Shown piece after piece: positions 27,966 through 36,534 of a stretch of DNA of 64,000 nt (positions within the stretch are counted from its first letter, which is position 1; each line of letters starts with the position of its first letter). The notes under the pieces were generated by a model, which ran no database searches, had not been told where the DNA came from, and saw only the letters and a list, made by a program, of their open reading frames with translations. A program made the translations under genes and the position numbers. This DNA comes from Octadecabacter temperatus (lineage in GTDB: Bacteria > Pseudomonadota > Alphaproteobacteria > Rhodobacterales > Rhodobacteraceae): positions 1,550,001 through 1,614,000 of the forward strand of contig NZ_CP012160.1 of the NCBI RefSeq assembly GCF_001187845.1, written 5' to 3'.

Positions 27966-28952
27966 ATGACCCATCATTCTTCTATCAATGGCTGCCTCTC
28001 CGCTGATGAGACCGCAATCCAAGATGTGATCTTGTCCGAAACAAGCACATTTTCGGAAGGCGACTTTGAGGGATGGAAAGCCTGTTGGCTTCCCCATGAG
28101 TCCACCCATATAGTGTATGTATCTGAAAACGCAGGACTTTGTGTTCTGCGTGGCTGGACGGAAGCCTGCAAGCACATGCAGCATGTGTTTGAAACTAAAC
28201 TGCAATGCAACAACACCCACTACGACAAGTATGACATGGCGATATCTATCGATGACAACTCGGCGATCGTGACTTTTGACAGTACCGCGACAGGTGCCGA
28301 AGGCATTTTCACAGACACCTACGAAACAAGGTTTATGCGTAAGACACCACAAGGATGGAAAATCGCCCATTCAAATGTGATTGTCAAAGTTCGGAAACAA
28401 AGCTCTGTTGCCTCACTGGCCGTCGATAGATCGGGGCATGTCATCTGGACCAACGAGGCAACGCGAGAAAAACTTACGTCGCACCCAGTTTTCAGCATCT
28501 CCTCTGGCCGGTTGCGTGCAAACCGTTTGGCATGGGACAAAGTCCTGCAATCGGCCCTAAAGAACGCCAGCCTCTATCACGGGCATTTTGAAATGACCCG
28601 TTTCATTGAACAAAACGATGGTCCATTCCGCTGCCCAGTCGTTCTGGGTGAAACCGATGAAGGATGTGTGGCTGTCGTTTGTCTGAACGTGAGAGATAGC
28701 GCGACCTATGTCCAATTTGATCTCGATGACGTCGTTGAACGCAAGTTAGCTATCGCGCAGACCGTGTTTGGCCTCTCTGAAGGCCAAACCAATGTCGCGC
28801 GCCATGTGGCAAGTGGCCAAGGCCTTAAATGTATTGCGAACGAACTTGGCATCAGTGTGAATACAGTGCGCACGCACCTCACTCGGATATACGAAAAGAC
28901 CGGCGTGAACTCTCAGACTGCGCTCGTGCGTCTATTGCTAAGCGTGGCTTGA
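27966..28952 (+). CDS. LuxR-type regulator with N-terminal SnoaL/NTF2-like domain
   Basis: The 328-residue protein has an N-terminal SnoaL/DUF4440-like domain (about 1-125; FEGWKACWLPHESTHIVYVS, TDTYETRFMRKTPQGWKIAH), a PAS-like middle region (LAVDRSGHVIWTNEAT) and a C-terminal LuxR helix-turn-helix (LSEGQTNVARHVASGQ, LGISVNTVRTHLTRIYEKTG). SnoaL-like domains bind small molecules, so it may sense a ligand directly rather than by phosphorylation. No receiver domain or autoinducer-binding domain is present. The start at 27966 is chosen over 27924 because the longer version overlaps the upstream frame. The target genes are unknown; the neighbouring RACo-like gene is a candidate. Confidence 0.8.
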   Translation: MTHHSSINGCLSADETAIQDVILSETSTFSEGDFEGWKACWLPHESTHIVYVSENAGLCVLRGWTEACKHMQHVFETKLQCNNTHYDKYDMAISIDDNSAIVTFDSTATGAEGIFTDTYETRFMRKTPQGWKIAHSNVIVKVRKQSSVASLAVDRSGHVIWTNEATREKLTSHPVFSISSGRLRANRLAWDKVLQSALKNASLYHGHFEMTRFIEQNDGPFRCPVVLGETDEGCVAVVCLNVRDSATYVQFDLDDVVERKLAIAQTVFGLSEGQTNVARHVASGQGLKCIANELGISVNTVRTHLTRIYEKTGVNSQTALVRLLLSVA

Positions 28953-28959
28953 AGCGGAG

Positions 28960-28988
28960 TTGACACTATTAAGTGCCTTGGTTACCCG
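28960..28988 (+). promoter_or_regulatory. Likely promoter of tRNA-Gly
   Basis: A perfect -35 hexamer TTGACA (28960-28965) lies 17 bp before a poor -10-like TACCCG (28983-28988), which would place the transcription start a few bases ahead of the tRNA at 28998. The strong -35 with a weak -10 is common in this group. Confidence 0.4.
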
Positions 28989-28997
28989 TGCGCTCAA

Positions 28998-29071
28998 GCG
29001 GGTATGGTGAAAAGGTATCACGAAAGCTTCCCAAGCTTCAGTTACGAGTTCGATTCTCGTTACCCGCTCCA
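28998..29071 (+). tRNA. tRNA-Gly (anticodon CCC)
   Basis: The 74-nt sequence folds as a cloverleaf. The acceptor stem pairs GCGGGTA with TACCCGC, followed by discriminator T and an encoded CCA. The T arm is ACGAG-TTCGATT-CTCGT. The anticodon loop TTCCCAA gives anticodon CCC at 29030-29032, which reads GGG glycine codons. The D stem pairs GTGA with TCAC. The first anticodon-stem pair (A27-C43) is a mismatch, which is tolerated. A T-rich stretch follows the gene before ridA. Confidence 0.93.
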
Positions 29072-29098
29072 TTCATTTTTTTCGAAGGAGATCATCCC

Positions 29099-29449
29099 AT
29101 GTCAGAAATCATCCGCATCGATTCAAACGCTCGTATGAGCCAAGTCGTTATCACGGGTGGCATTGCCTACCTCGCGGGCCAAGTTGGCGCTGAAGGCGGC
29201 ACCGTGACTGAGCAAACGCAAGCCATTCTCGGTAAAATCGACGTGTTGTTGGAAAAAGCTGGCACAGACAAAACCAAGCTGATCACAGCACAGATCTGGT
29301 GTGCAGACATGAGCACGGACTTCGCCGATATGAATGCGGTTTGGGATGCGTGGGTTGCAGAAGGCTGCGCGCCTGCACGTTGGACAGGCGAAGCAAAGCT
29401 TGCGACCACCGGTTACAAAGTCGAAATCATCGTCACCGCGGCAGTATGA
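29099..29449 (+). CDS. RidA family (YjgF/YER057c/UK114) protein
   Basis: The 116-residue protein is a small trimeric-type RidA-family member. RidA proteins hydrolyse reactive enamine/imine intermediates from PLP enzymes and protect cells from 2-aminoacrylate. Visible features are ITGGIAYLAGQVG, the helix region AQTKAILGKIDVLL-like (QAILGKIDVLLEKAGTDKTK) and the C-terminal CAPARWTGEAKLATTGYKVE with the conserved Arg that binds the carboxylate. GGAG stands 8 bp before the ATG. Its stop overlaps the start of the thioesterase gene (ATGA). It may belong to a Rid subgroup with a different substrate. Confidence 0.9.
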   Translation: MSEIIRIDSNARMSQVVITGGIAYLAGQVGAEGGTVTEQTQAILGKIDVLLEKAGTDKTKLITAQIWCADMSTDFADMNAVWDAWVAEGCAPARWTGEAKLATTGYKVEIIVTAAV

Positions 29450-29913
29450 CCCCGTTTATCATCCCGTTAGATAAGCTTTCGCTTCGCAATGCGGGCGTTC
29501 CCGAACCGTGGACTTTCGGCATGGCCGATCGCGTCCGGTTCGGGGAAGTAGACGTGTTGAACCACGTAAACAACGTGGCCTATTTGCGTTGGTATGAAAC
29601 CTTACGCGTTAACTATCTGAACCACTATGACGCCTATACCCTTGCGGGCGAGAACCCAAAATTTGTCGTTAAATCAGTAGGCTTAGACTACAAAGCTGAA
29701 GTAAAACCCGAAACCAGCTACATTAACGTTACCCGCACGGTTTCAATGCGCAACACCAGCTGGGTCATGGAATACGCGACCTTTGTCGACGGTCAGATCA
29801 CCACCACGGGTGATTGCGTGGCGGTGTTGTTAAACCAAGACAACACCAAACGGCCCCTGCCTGACGCACTACGCCAAGCATTCATCCTTCGCGATGGTGC
29901 CGTGCAGCTCTAA
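29446..29913 (+). CDS. Acyl-CoA thioesterase, YbgC/FadM hot-dog family
   Basis: The 155-residue protein has a single hot-dog domain. [23 protein letters not shown] carries the conserved Asp and His-Val-Asn-Asn of 4-hydroxybenzoyl-CoA thioesterase-like enzymes, which hydrolyse acyl-CoA esters in the cytoplasm. It overlaps ridA by 4 nt and converges on pgi, overlapping its stop by a few bases. The acyl substrate cannot be told from sequence. Confidence 0.85.
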   Translation: MTPFIIPLDKLSLRNAGVPEPWTFGMADRVRFGEVDVLNHVNNVAYLRWYETLRVNYLNHYDAYTLAGENPKFVVKSVGLDYKAEVKPETSYINVTRTVSMRNTSWVMEYATFVDGQITTTGDCVAVLLNQDNTKRPLPDALRQAFILRDGAVQL

Positions 29914-31505
29914 ACGCCGTGCTGTTGCAAGAACCCGACGAGCGCAGCCGTTGATTCATCCTTGCCGGACGCATCCGCGCCCTCAACGATTGGCTGCAGC
30001 GCAGTCGCCAATTCTTTGCCCAATTCCACGCCCCATTGGTCATAAGAATTGATGCCCAAAACCACGCCTTCAACAAACACGCGGTGTTCATAAAGCGCAA
30101 TGATTTGGCCCAAAGTGAACGGATCAAGCTTTGGGTAAGCAATTGTTACTGAAGGTCGATTACCTGCAAAGACGCGATGCTTTGCTTGGCGCTCAAGCTC
30201 AGCACCCTCAAACTTATCGGCAACTTTACCACGCGCTTCATCCAGATCGCGGCCTTTCATCAAGGCTTCGGACTGGGCCAAGCAATTGGCGACAAGCAAC
30301 TGGTGTTGATGGTGCAAGTCATCGTCATGGCCTCGGGCCGCCACAAGGAATTCACAAGGGATAACGCGGGTGCCTTGGTGGATCAGTTGATAAAACGCGT
30401 GCTGACCGTTTGTACCAGGTTCACCCCAGACAACAGGGCCGGAATTGATGGATAGGTCTTCGCCATCCATGCTGACGCCTTTGCCGTTGCTCTCCATCTC
30501 AAGCTGTTGAAGATAGGCTGGTAAGCGACTGAGATTGTTATCATAAGGCAGAACCGCGCGTGTGGAATACCCACATATCTGATTGTGCCAAATGCCGACC
30601 AAAGCCAGCATAACCGGCATGTTTTCGGACCAGTCAGCCGCTTGAAAATGGCGGTCCATATCTCGCGCGCCACGCAGAAACGCACGAAACGCATCTGGGC
30701 CAATCGCAATCATCATGGACAGGCCAATCGGCCCCCACATCGAATAGCGCCCACCAACCCAATCTTCAAAACCAAACACGCGGGCGGCATCGATCCCAAA
30801 GGCGGCGGTGCCATCCTCGGATGTAGAGAGTGCCGCGAATTGCGCTGCAGGGTCGGATACGCTTTCACCCATCCACGCTTTCGCTGTGCGGGCATTGGTC
30901 ATGGTTTCAATTGTCGTGAATGTTTTGGACGCCACAATCACCAATGTCGTTGTCGGATCGCAGCTGCGCAGCACCTGACTAATATCCGCAGGGTCGACGT
31001 TGGACACAAAATGACAGCGCGGACCATCGTGGTACGGCGCCAGCGCAAGAACACCCATCGCGGGGCCAAGGTCAGACCCGCCGATACCGATGTTCACGAC
31101 ATCCGTGATCTTGCCACCCTGCCCTTTGAACGCACCTGAGCGCACGTCGGCGGCAAATTTTTCCATGCGGTCCAATGTGCCGAGAACCTCGGGCATCACA
31201 TCCGCACCGTCGACCATCACAGGTCCACCATCAAGATTACGCAATGCCGTGTGCAATACAGCGCGACCTTCGGTTTCGTTGATCGCCGTTCCGTCGAACA
31301 TCGCATCGCGCTTGCCCGCCAGATCAACTTGATCAAGCAGGTCGATCAGCAACGCACGGCCGCGCTCATCGATGTTGGTTTTGGCATAGTCCAGACGCAT
31401 ATCGCCGACGGACGCGGTAAAGTCATCCGCACGCTTAACATCGAACAGCGTTTCAAAACGACGGTTTTCTACAGCCTCGTGATGGATGTGTAGTTTGCCC
31501 CACAT
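29910..31505 (-). CDS. pgi: Glucose-6-phosphate isomerase
   Basis: The 531-residue enzyme interconverts glucose 6-phosphate and fructose 6-phosphate. The sugar-phosphate-binding [19 protein letters not shown], the family signature [18 protein letters not shown], the catalytic Glu in [19 protein letters not shown] and the catalytic Lys in [14 protein letters not shown] are present. Length fits the E. coli-like family (549). It is third in the zwf-pgl-pgi operon, 3 bp after pgl. In organisms that mainly use the Entner-Doudoroff route this lets fructose 6-phosphate or gluconeogenic carbon enter via zwf. Confidence 0.96.
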   Translation of the reverse strand: MWGKLHIHHEAVENRRFETLFDVKRADDFTASVGDMRLDYAKTNIDERGRALLIDLLDQVDLAGKRDAMFDGTAINETEGRAVLHTALRNLDGGPVMVDGADVMPEVLGTLDRMEKFAADVRSGAFKGQGGKITDVVNIGIGGSDLGPAMGVLALAPYHDGPRCHFVSNVDPADISQVLRSCDPTTTLVIVASKTFTTIETMTNARTAKAWMGESVSDPAAQFAALSTSEDGTAAFGIDAARVFGFEDWVGGRYSMWGPIGLSMMIAIGPDAFRAFLRGARDMDRHFQAADWSENMPVMLALVGIWHNQICGYSTRAVLPYDNNLSRLPAYLQQLEMESNGKGVSMDGEDLSINSGPVVWGEPGTNGQHAFYQLIHQGTRVIPCEFLVAARGHDDDLHHQHQLLVANCLAQSEALMKGRDLDEARGKVADKFEGAELERQAKHRVFAGNRPSVTIAYPKLDPFTLGQIIALYEHRVFVEGVVLGINSYDQWGVELGKELATALQPIVEGADASGKDESTAALVGFLQQHGV

Positions 31506-31508
31506 GAC

Positions 31509-32177
31509 TTAGCTCTCCGCCCAATGAACTGTTGCACCAGAAAGAACGCCCGCAATTGGTGCATCCGTTGGCGTTAACGACTGCGCACGCTCAAGCGCCT
31601 CTCGCTTTTCCGCTCCTATGATGACGACATGACAGCGCATCGCGTCTTGCAGTGCTTTCATCGACAATGAAATCCGCGGCTCCAATCCGTCGGGTGGTTG
31701 AACCGTCACCAGTGGAAGTGGCGTGTTTAATGCCATTTCAAGATCAGGTGAGTTCGGGAAAATGCTGGCTGTGTGCATATCCGCGCCCATGCCCAAAAGC
31801 AGAACGGAAATCGGCAAATGCGGCTCAACCGCTCCAGAAAGTTCAGCAATATCCGCGGCGTCCCCAGCTGGAAGGTATGACACATAATTGGCGGCAGCAG
31901 CGGCATCCACAAGCAACCGTTCTTTCACAAGCCGCGTGTTTGAGCGCGCATGGTCTTCTGGAACGCGCCGCTCATCCGTGAGCATCACGTTGATCCGCGC
32001 CCAATCGAGGTGTTTTGCCGCGCAAAGGACGTCAAAAATCGGCCCAGGCGTCGTGCCACCCGGAACGGCAAACGACACGGTGTCATGGTTCAATAAATGG
32101 CTTTCCAATTCACCCGCGAGGGTGTTGGCAAGGTCCATCATCATCATTTCTGCATCAGGATATTCGATAAGTTTCAT
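31509..32177 (-). CDS. pgl: 6-Phosphogluconolactonase
   Basis: This 222-residue DevB-type lactonase hydrolyses 6-phosphogluconolactone to 6-phosphogluconate. The SAM-independent NagB-like fold is shown by VSFAVPGGTTPGPIFDVL, NVMLTDERRVP and LLGMGADMHTASIFP with the catalytic His. The start at 32177 has AAGGAA eight bases upstream and lies 4 bp after the zwf stop. The gene is sandwiched between zwf and pgi, so all three steps are co-expressed. Confidence 0.94.
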   Translation of the reverse strand: MKLIEYPDAEMMMMDLANTLAGELESHLLNHDTVSFAVPGGTTPGPIFDVLCAAKHLDWARINVMLTDERRVPEDHARSNTRLVKERLLVDAAAAANYVSYLPAGDAADIAELSGAVEPHLPISVLLLGMGADMHTASIFPNSPDLEMALNTPLPLVTVQPPDGLEPRISLSMKALQDAMRCHVVIIGAEKREALERAQSLTPTDAPIAGVLSGATVHWAES

Positions 32178-32181
32178 CGCG

Positions 32182-33636
32182 TTATTCCTTAATTTCGTGC
32201 CAACGCCGGCCTTCACGATGCATCAACATCAACGCGTCCTCAGGGCCAGATGACCCTTGGTCATATAGCTTTGGAACGTCGCCACGGGCTTTCCAGCCCT
32301 CAATCAGCGGATCTGTCCACGCCCATGCCGCTTCAACTTCGTCACCGCGCATAAACAGGGTTTGGTTGCCGCGGATAACGTCCATGATCAGGCGCTCATA
32401 GGCGTCGGTGCTGTCTTCGGCGTCTGGCCCCAGCGCTTCGGCAAATGTCATATCAAGTGGTACGTCGATCAACCGCATACCGCCCGGGCCTGGTTCCTTA
32501 ATCGTGACCTGCAATTGCATGCCTTCATTCGGCTGCAACTGGATCGACAAGATGTTGCGGTGGCGTTTTTCATCCCCCGGAAAGATCGAGTGCCCGATGT
32601 CTTTGAACACAACAATAATCTCGGACGAACGCGCCTTAAGCTTCTTGCCAGTGCGCAAGTAGAACGGTACGCCCGCCCAACGCCAGTTGGCGATTTCACA
32701 GCGCAGGGCCACAAAGCTTTCCGTGTGCGAACGCGGATCTTCTGCGTCATCGCGGTAGCTTGGGCTGTCTTTGTTAGCGTCATACTGACCACGAACAATA
32801 TGGTGCGGCTCAACAGCTTGCAGCGCGCGAATAACCTTTAGCTTTTCGTCACGCACAGCGTCCGCATCAAACATCGACGGCGATTCCATCGCGATCAGGC
32901 ACAAAAGCTGCATCAGGTGGTTCTGAACCATATCACGCATCGCGCCGGATTGGTCATAATAGGCCCCTCGCCCGCCAACACCAACCGTTTCAGCAACAGT
33001 GATCTGGATATGGTCGACGTAATGGTTGTTCCAAAGCGGCTCAAACAACATGTTGCCGAAACGTACGGCCATCAGGTTTTGAACCGTTTCTTTGCCCAGG
33101 TAATGGTCGATCCGGTAGATTTGGCTTTCGTCAAAATGCTCTGCCAGCGTTGCGTTCAACGCCTTCGCTGTTTCTAAATCACGGCCAAACGGTTTTTCAA
33201 CGACGACGCGGCTGTCATCATCGGCAATCTTAAAGCTGTGCAACCGTTCCGCCAAATCCCCAAACAGACTTGGCGCGACTGAGAAATAGAACGCATTCAC
33301 GACCTCAAAACGGATCAGGTCATGCAGCTCTTCCCAGCCCCCGGTGCCCTTGGCATCAACGGGAATGTAGTGCAGCTGTGCAACGAATTTCTCGATGCAC
33401 TCTTTGTCTTTGGACTCGTCACCACCAAATTCGGCAATCGCTTCGCGGATCATCTGACGATATCCGTCACTGTCCATATCCGTGCGCGCTGCACCAATAA
33501 TGCGCGAGCCTGCAGGCATTTGGTTGGACAAAAATCGCCGGAATAATCCGGGTAAAATTTTGCGGCGGGCCAAATCGCCCGTCCCCCCAAAAATTACGAG
33601 GTCAAATTCTTCAACTGGGATCACGCGCGAGACCAT
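32182..33636 (-). CDS. zwf: Glucose-6-phosphate 1-dehydrogenase
   Basis: The 484-residue enzyme oxidises glucose 6-phosphate to 6-phosphogluconolactone with NADP. FGGTGDLARRKILPGLFRR is the coenzyme fold and RIDHYLGKETVQNLMAVRF carries the active-site Lys and His. GSSGPEDALMLMHREGRRW is the usual C-terminus. Length is standard. It leads the zwf-pgl-pgi operon that directs glucose into the 6-phosphogluconate (Entner-Doudoroff or pentose phosphate) route. edd and eda are not in the window. A LacI-type palindrome lies 19 bp before the start codon. Confidence 0.97.
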   Translation of the reverse strand: MVSRVIPVEEFDLVIFGGTGDLARRKILPGLFRRFLSNQMPAGSRIIGAARTDMDSDGYRQMIREAIAEFGGDESKDKECIEKFVAQLHYIPVDAKGTGGWEELHDLIRFEVVNAFYFSVAPSLFGDLAERLHSFKIADDDSRVVVEKPFGRDLETAKALNATLAEHFDESQIYRIDHYLGKETVQNLMAVRFGNMLFEPLWNNHYVDHIQITVAETVGVGGRGAYYDQSGAMRDMVQNHLMQLLCLIAMESPSMFDADAVRDEKLKVIRALQAVEPHHIVRGQYDANKDSPSYRDDAEDPRSHTESFVALRCEIANWRWAGVPFYLRTGKKLKARSSEIIVVFKDIGHSIFPGDEKRHRNILSIQLQPNEGMQLQVTIKEPGPGGMRLIDVPLDMTFAEALGPDAEDSTDAYERLIMDVIRGNQTLFMRGDEVEAAWAWTDPLIEGWKARGDVPKLYDQGSSGPEDALMLMHREGRRWHEIKE

Positions 33637-33654
33637 GTGGTCCTCCGAGGTTAA

Positions 33655-33666
33655 GTTAGCGCTAAC
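33655..33666. promoter_or_regulatory. LacI-type palindromic operator upstream of zwf
   Basis: GTTAGCGCTAAC is a perfect 12-bp palindrome with the central GC step typical of LacI/GalR operators, 18 bp upstream of the zwf start. A second AGCGCT core lies at 33669-33674, its centre 12 bp away. A sugar-responsive LacI-family repressor for the zwf-pgl-pgi operon is the natural reading. No such regulator gene is in this window. Confidence 0.55.
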
Positions 33667-33745
33667 GTAGCGCTTTCTAGCTTCGATTTAAATCTAAGTC
33701 TAGCACGTTACCCGCGTTTAAAGCGTAAACATTGCCGCGCGCGCA

Positions 33746-34360
33746 TTATGCATCAAGTTCTGCATCCCAGTACAGAAAATCCAACCAAGACGCATGTAGG
33801 TAATTGGGTGGAAACTTGCGGCCCATATTGCGCAACTGCTCTGCCGCTGGCTGCCGCGGTGGTTTGCGCAAAGACATTCGTGCCTCGCGCAGTGACTTTG
33901 ATCCCTTCGACAGATTGCACGGTGAACAAGCGGCAACGACGTTTTCCCAAGATGTCACCCCACCTGCGGCCCGCGGCACAACGTGGTCGAACGTCAAATC
34001 CCCCGTTGCAGAACAATATTGGCACGAAAACTCGTCACGCAGGAACAGATTGAACCGTGTAAACGCGACCTTCTTTTGCGGCTTCACATAATCGCGCAAC
34101 ACGACAACCGATGGAATGCGAATTTCCATCGACGGGGATCGCGCGACTTCGTCGTATTCGGCGACAATGTCGACACGGTTCAGCCATGCGGCTTTCACAG
34201 CATCCTGCCACGGCCAAAGTGATAGCGGGTAATAGGACAGCGGACGGTAGTCGGCATTCAACACAAGTGCGGGGTGCTGTTTTAACCCTACTGGCTTTCG
34301 CACAAAGTCTGATCTGAAATCCGTGTCTGTATTCGTTGCAATCTGCAAAACCGTTCCCAT
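33746..34360 (-). CDS. HNH endonuclease domain protein
   Basis: The roughly 204-residue protein carries a zinc-ribbon-like HNH nuclease core: CQYCSATGDLTFDHVVPRAA, then TSWENVVAACSPCNLSKGS. This supplies two CxxC pairs and the H...N...H residues. The N-terminal part (LVLNADYRPLSYYPLSLWPW) and the C-terminal LRKPPRQPAAEQLRNMGRKF are shared by a very conserved but uncharacterised alphaproteobacterial group. It is chromosomal and stand-alone, with no sign of phage or restriction genes nearby. A GTG start at 34381 is an alternative. Confidence 0.87.
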   Translation of the reverse strand: MGTVLQIATNTDTDFRSDFVRKPVGLKQHPALVLNADYRPLSYYPLSLWPWQDAVKAAWLNRVDIVAEYDEVARSPSMEIRIPSVVVLRDYVKPQKKVAFTRFNLFLRDEFSCQYCSATGDLTFDHVVPRAAGGVTSWENVVAACSPCNLSKGSKSLREARMSLRKPPRQPAAEQLRNMGRKFPPNYLHASWLDFLYWDAELDA

Positions 34361-34502
34361 CCTGTCTGCTATCAAAAGCACCAGAACGGGAGCCCCGCTC
34401 CAGTCTTAAGACCGACTATATCTCGTGCTCACAGCCATTCAAGCCCAAGATATTGATAGTTTTATGACAGATCAGTGCCGGTTAGACACTAAGGCGTGCA
34501 CC

Positions 34503-35171
34503 CTATTGATAGCCAAGCCGTTCGCGCATGAATGCGAGCGCCACCTGCAATCCATCCGGCGCAATGCCGTGGCCTGTACCTTTTTGGATATGTGCGTAGA
34601 CCTCTTTCCAGCCTGCACCTTGAAGCGCTTCGGCGGCCTCTGGCAAGGATTTAACGGGAACCACGTCGTCCTCGTCTCCGTGGATTAACAGGACCGGAGG
34701 ACGGCAAACAACGTCATCAACCAACGCTTCTGGCTCAAGCAAACGACCAGAGAACGCAGTCAGCCCAGCAACCGCGTCTTCACGGCGCGGCAAAACGTGA
34801 AGTGACATCATCGTTCCTTGGCTAAACCCAAGCACCATCACCTGTTCGGGCAACAGGTCTTCATCGACCATAATACCATCAAGATAGCTGTTCAGGTCAT
34901 CCGCTGCACGATCCAACCCTGCGCGGGATTCTTCCTCGGATGATCCATCAATCCATGGGATCGGGAACCACTGGAACCCCATCGGGCTTCCGGCGCAGTC
35001 TTCGGGTGCATCCGGCGCAAAGAAAGCAGTGTCAGGCAGGTGTTCTGCCAGTGGATCAGCAAGGCCCATCAGGTCGGCCCCATTCGCGCCGTACCCGTGT
35101 AAAAACACCACCGCAGAGCGCATTTCGCCCGATGCCGGTTCGCGGCGCTGTGAATTTAGAACCCGTGTCAT
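34503..35171 (-). CDS. Phospholipase/carboxylesterase-family alpha/beta hydrolase
   Basis: The 222-residue enzyme resembles carboxylesterase II / acyl-protein thioesterase-like hydrolases. It has VVFLHGYGANGADLMG (oxyanion region), the nucleophile in VMVLGFSQGTMMSLHVL, Asp in LLIHGDEDDVVPV and His in GTGHGIAPDG. Its start overlaps the stop of the DNA glycosylase gene (ATGA at 35168-35171). It is the last gene of a tightly coupled cbiD-cobK-alkA-est run. The natural ester is unknown. Confidence 0.87.
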   Translation of the reverse strand: MTRVLNSQRREPASGEMRSAVVFLHGYGANGADLMGLADPLAEHLPDTAFFAPDAPEDCAGSPMGFQWFPIPWIDGSSEEESRAGLDRAADDLNSYLDGIMVDEDLLPEQVMVLGFSQGTMMSLHVLPRREDAVAGLTAFSGRLLEPEALVDDVVCRPPVLLIHGDEDDVVPVKSLPEAAEALQGAGWKEVYAHIQKGTGHGIAPDGLQVALAFMRERLGYQ

Positions 35172-35797
35172 ATGATGCCTTCTCTCTCTTTGTCTACGCG
35201 GTAGTACGCCCACAAAAGCCGCGCTGCAACCGACCGCCACGGCGACCAATCCTGCGACATCTCGCGAAAAGCTTTTTCCTTCGGGCGCTCCGGTAGGTCG
35301 TATAAAACGCGGGCGGCTTCTTGCAGTGCCAAGTCACCAGGCGCGAAGACATCCGCACGGCCAAGACTGAACATCGCATAGACTTCTGCCGTCCACGGAC
35401 CAATGCCCTTTACCGCTGTTAACGTCTTAATAACCTCAACGCTCGGCATGGTGCGCAGCCCGTCAAAATCAATACCGGCATTCGCCAACTCGTGGGTGTA
35501 AAGCGCCTTTTGGCGGCTTAAACCGAGCCCACGCAATTCATCCTCGCTCGCGGCAGCGCAGGCCTTAGGCGTGGTCATGCCCGCATCGACCAACCGGCCC
35601 CAAATCGCATTCGCGCTTGCGATGCTGACCTGTTGACCCACGATCGCATTTAAAAGTTGATCAAACCCGTCTGGTTTGCGCCGCAGCGGCAGTGGCCCCG
35701 TTTGGGCATAAGCCGCTTTCATCTTCGGGCAATGCGCGGCTAACCAATCCATGCCTTCAATGACGCAAGCATCCGTTTCAATAATTCGCTCAGTCAT
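35168..35797 (-). CDS. DNA-3-methyladenine glycosylase II-like base-excision repair enzyme
   Basis: The 209-residue protein is a helix-hairpin-helix GPD glycosylase of the AlkA type. The HhH motif is LTAVKGIGPWTAEVYAMFSL, and the catalytic Asp is in VFAPGDLALQEAA. QLLNAIVGQQVSIASANAIW is the usual N-terminal signature. It removes alkylated purines from DNA. It lacks the N-terminal Ada-like methyl-transfer domain. Its start overlaps the cobK stop by 4 nt, an unusual coupling of DNA repair with cobalamin synthesis. Confidence 0.9.
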   Translation of the reverse strand: MTERIIETDACVIEGMDWLAAHCPKMKAAYAQTGPLPLRRKPDGFDQLLNAIVGQQVSIASANAIWGRLVDAGMTTPKACAAASEDELRGLGLSRQKALYTHELANAGIDFDGLRTMPSVEVIKTLTAVKGIGPWTAEVYAMFSLGRADVFAPGDLALQEAARVLYDLPERPKEKAFREMSQDWSPWRSVAARLLWAYYRVDKEREGII

Positions 35798-36534
35798 TGG
35801 CGCGTCCCAAGCGACATCACCCAAGCAACTGCTTCTTGAACGTTCGAAAGCGGCGTCGCGCTCGGCATTTCGGGGCGTTTCAACAGCAAAACGGGAATCT
35901 TCAACGCACGCGCTGCGTCCAGCTTTGCACGGCCCCCGTCCCCACCTGCGTTCTTCACAACGATATGAGTTACCCCAAGCGCTTTGAACAACTGCGCCTC
36001 GCTTCGTGGTGAAAATGGCGGTCGGCCAAGAACAAACTCACCGCCCTCAAATGGAAACGGCGCGGTGGGTGGGTCGATCAAACGACACAGCACGCGCCGT
36101 CCCTCAAGGTTCGCGTATTGCGTTAGCGTTTGACGCCCCGTTGCAAGGAACACGACAGCGTTCGCGGGAATATACGCTGCTGCGTCTTCTGGCACATCAA
36201 TTATCGTCCAATCATCACCCGTCTCAGCAATCCAAGGTGGACGAACGAGTTGCGCATAAGGAAGGCCCAACTCTGCACAGATCCGCGCGGTGCGATTGGT
36301 GATCTGATCGGCAAACGGATGCGTTGCGTCCAAAACGGCGCTGATGTTTTGGTCTTCTAAATAGGCGCGAAAACCGTCTTCGCCGCCAAACCCGCCCGTG
36401 CGTGTCGGAATTGGCAATGGTTCGGGCGAGCGCGTTGCGCCCGCAAGCGATGCTATCACGTTAATGCCCGTATCCGTCAAAGCCCACGCAATACGCTTGG
36501 CCTCACCTGTCCCTGCCAGCAGTAGAACCGTCAC
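35794..36534 (-). CDS. cobK: Cobalt-precorrin-6A / precorrin-6A reductase
   Basis: The 246-residue CobK/CbiJ protein reduces a double bond of (cobalt-)precorrin-6A with NADPH. VLLLAGTGEAKRIAWALTD is the N-terminus, DATHPFADQITNRTARICAE is the most conserved block, and ATGRQTLTQYANLEGRRV and VVKNAGGDGGRAKLDAARAL follow. It is coupled to cbiD upstream (4-nt overlap at 36531-36534) and to the DNA glycosylase downstream. Confidence 0.93.
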   Translation of the reverse strand: MTVLLLAGTGEAKRIAWALTDTGINVIASLAGATRSPEPLPIPTRTGGFGGEDGFRAYLEDQNISAVLDATHPFADQITNRTARICAELGLPYAQLVRPPWIAETGDDWTIIDVPEDAAAYIPANAVVFLATGRQTLTQYANLEGRRVLCRLIDPPTAPFPFEGGEFVLGRPPFSPRSEAQLFKALGVTHIVVKNAGGDGGRAKLDAARALKIPVLLLKRPEMPSATPLSNVQEAVAWVMSLGTRQ

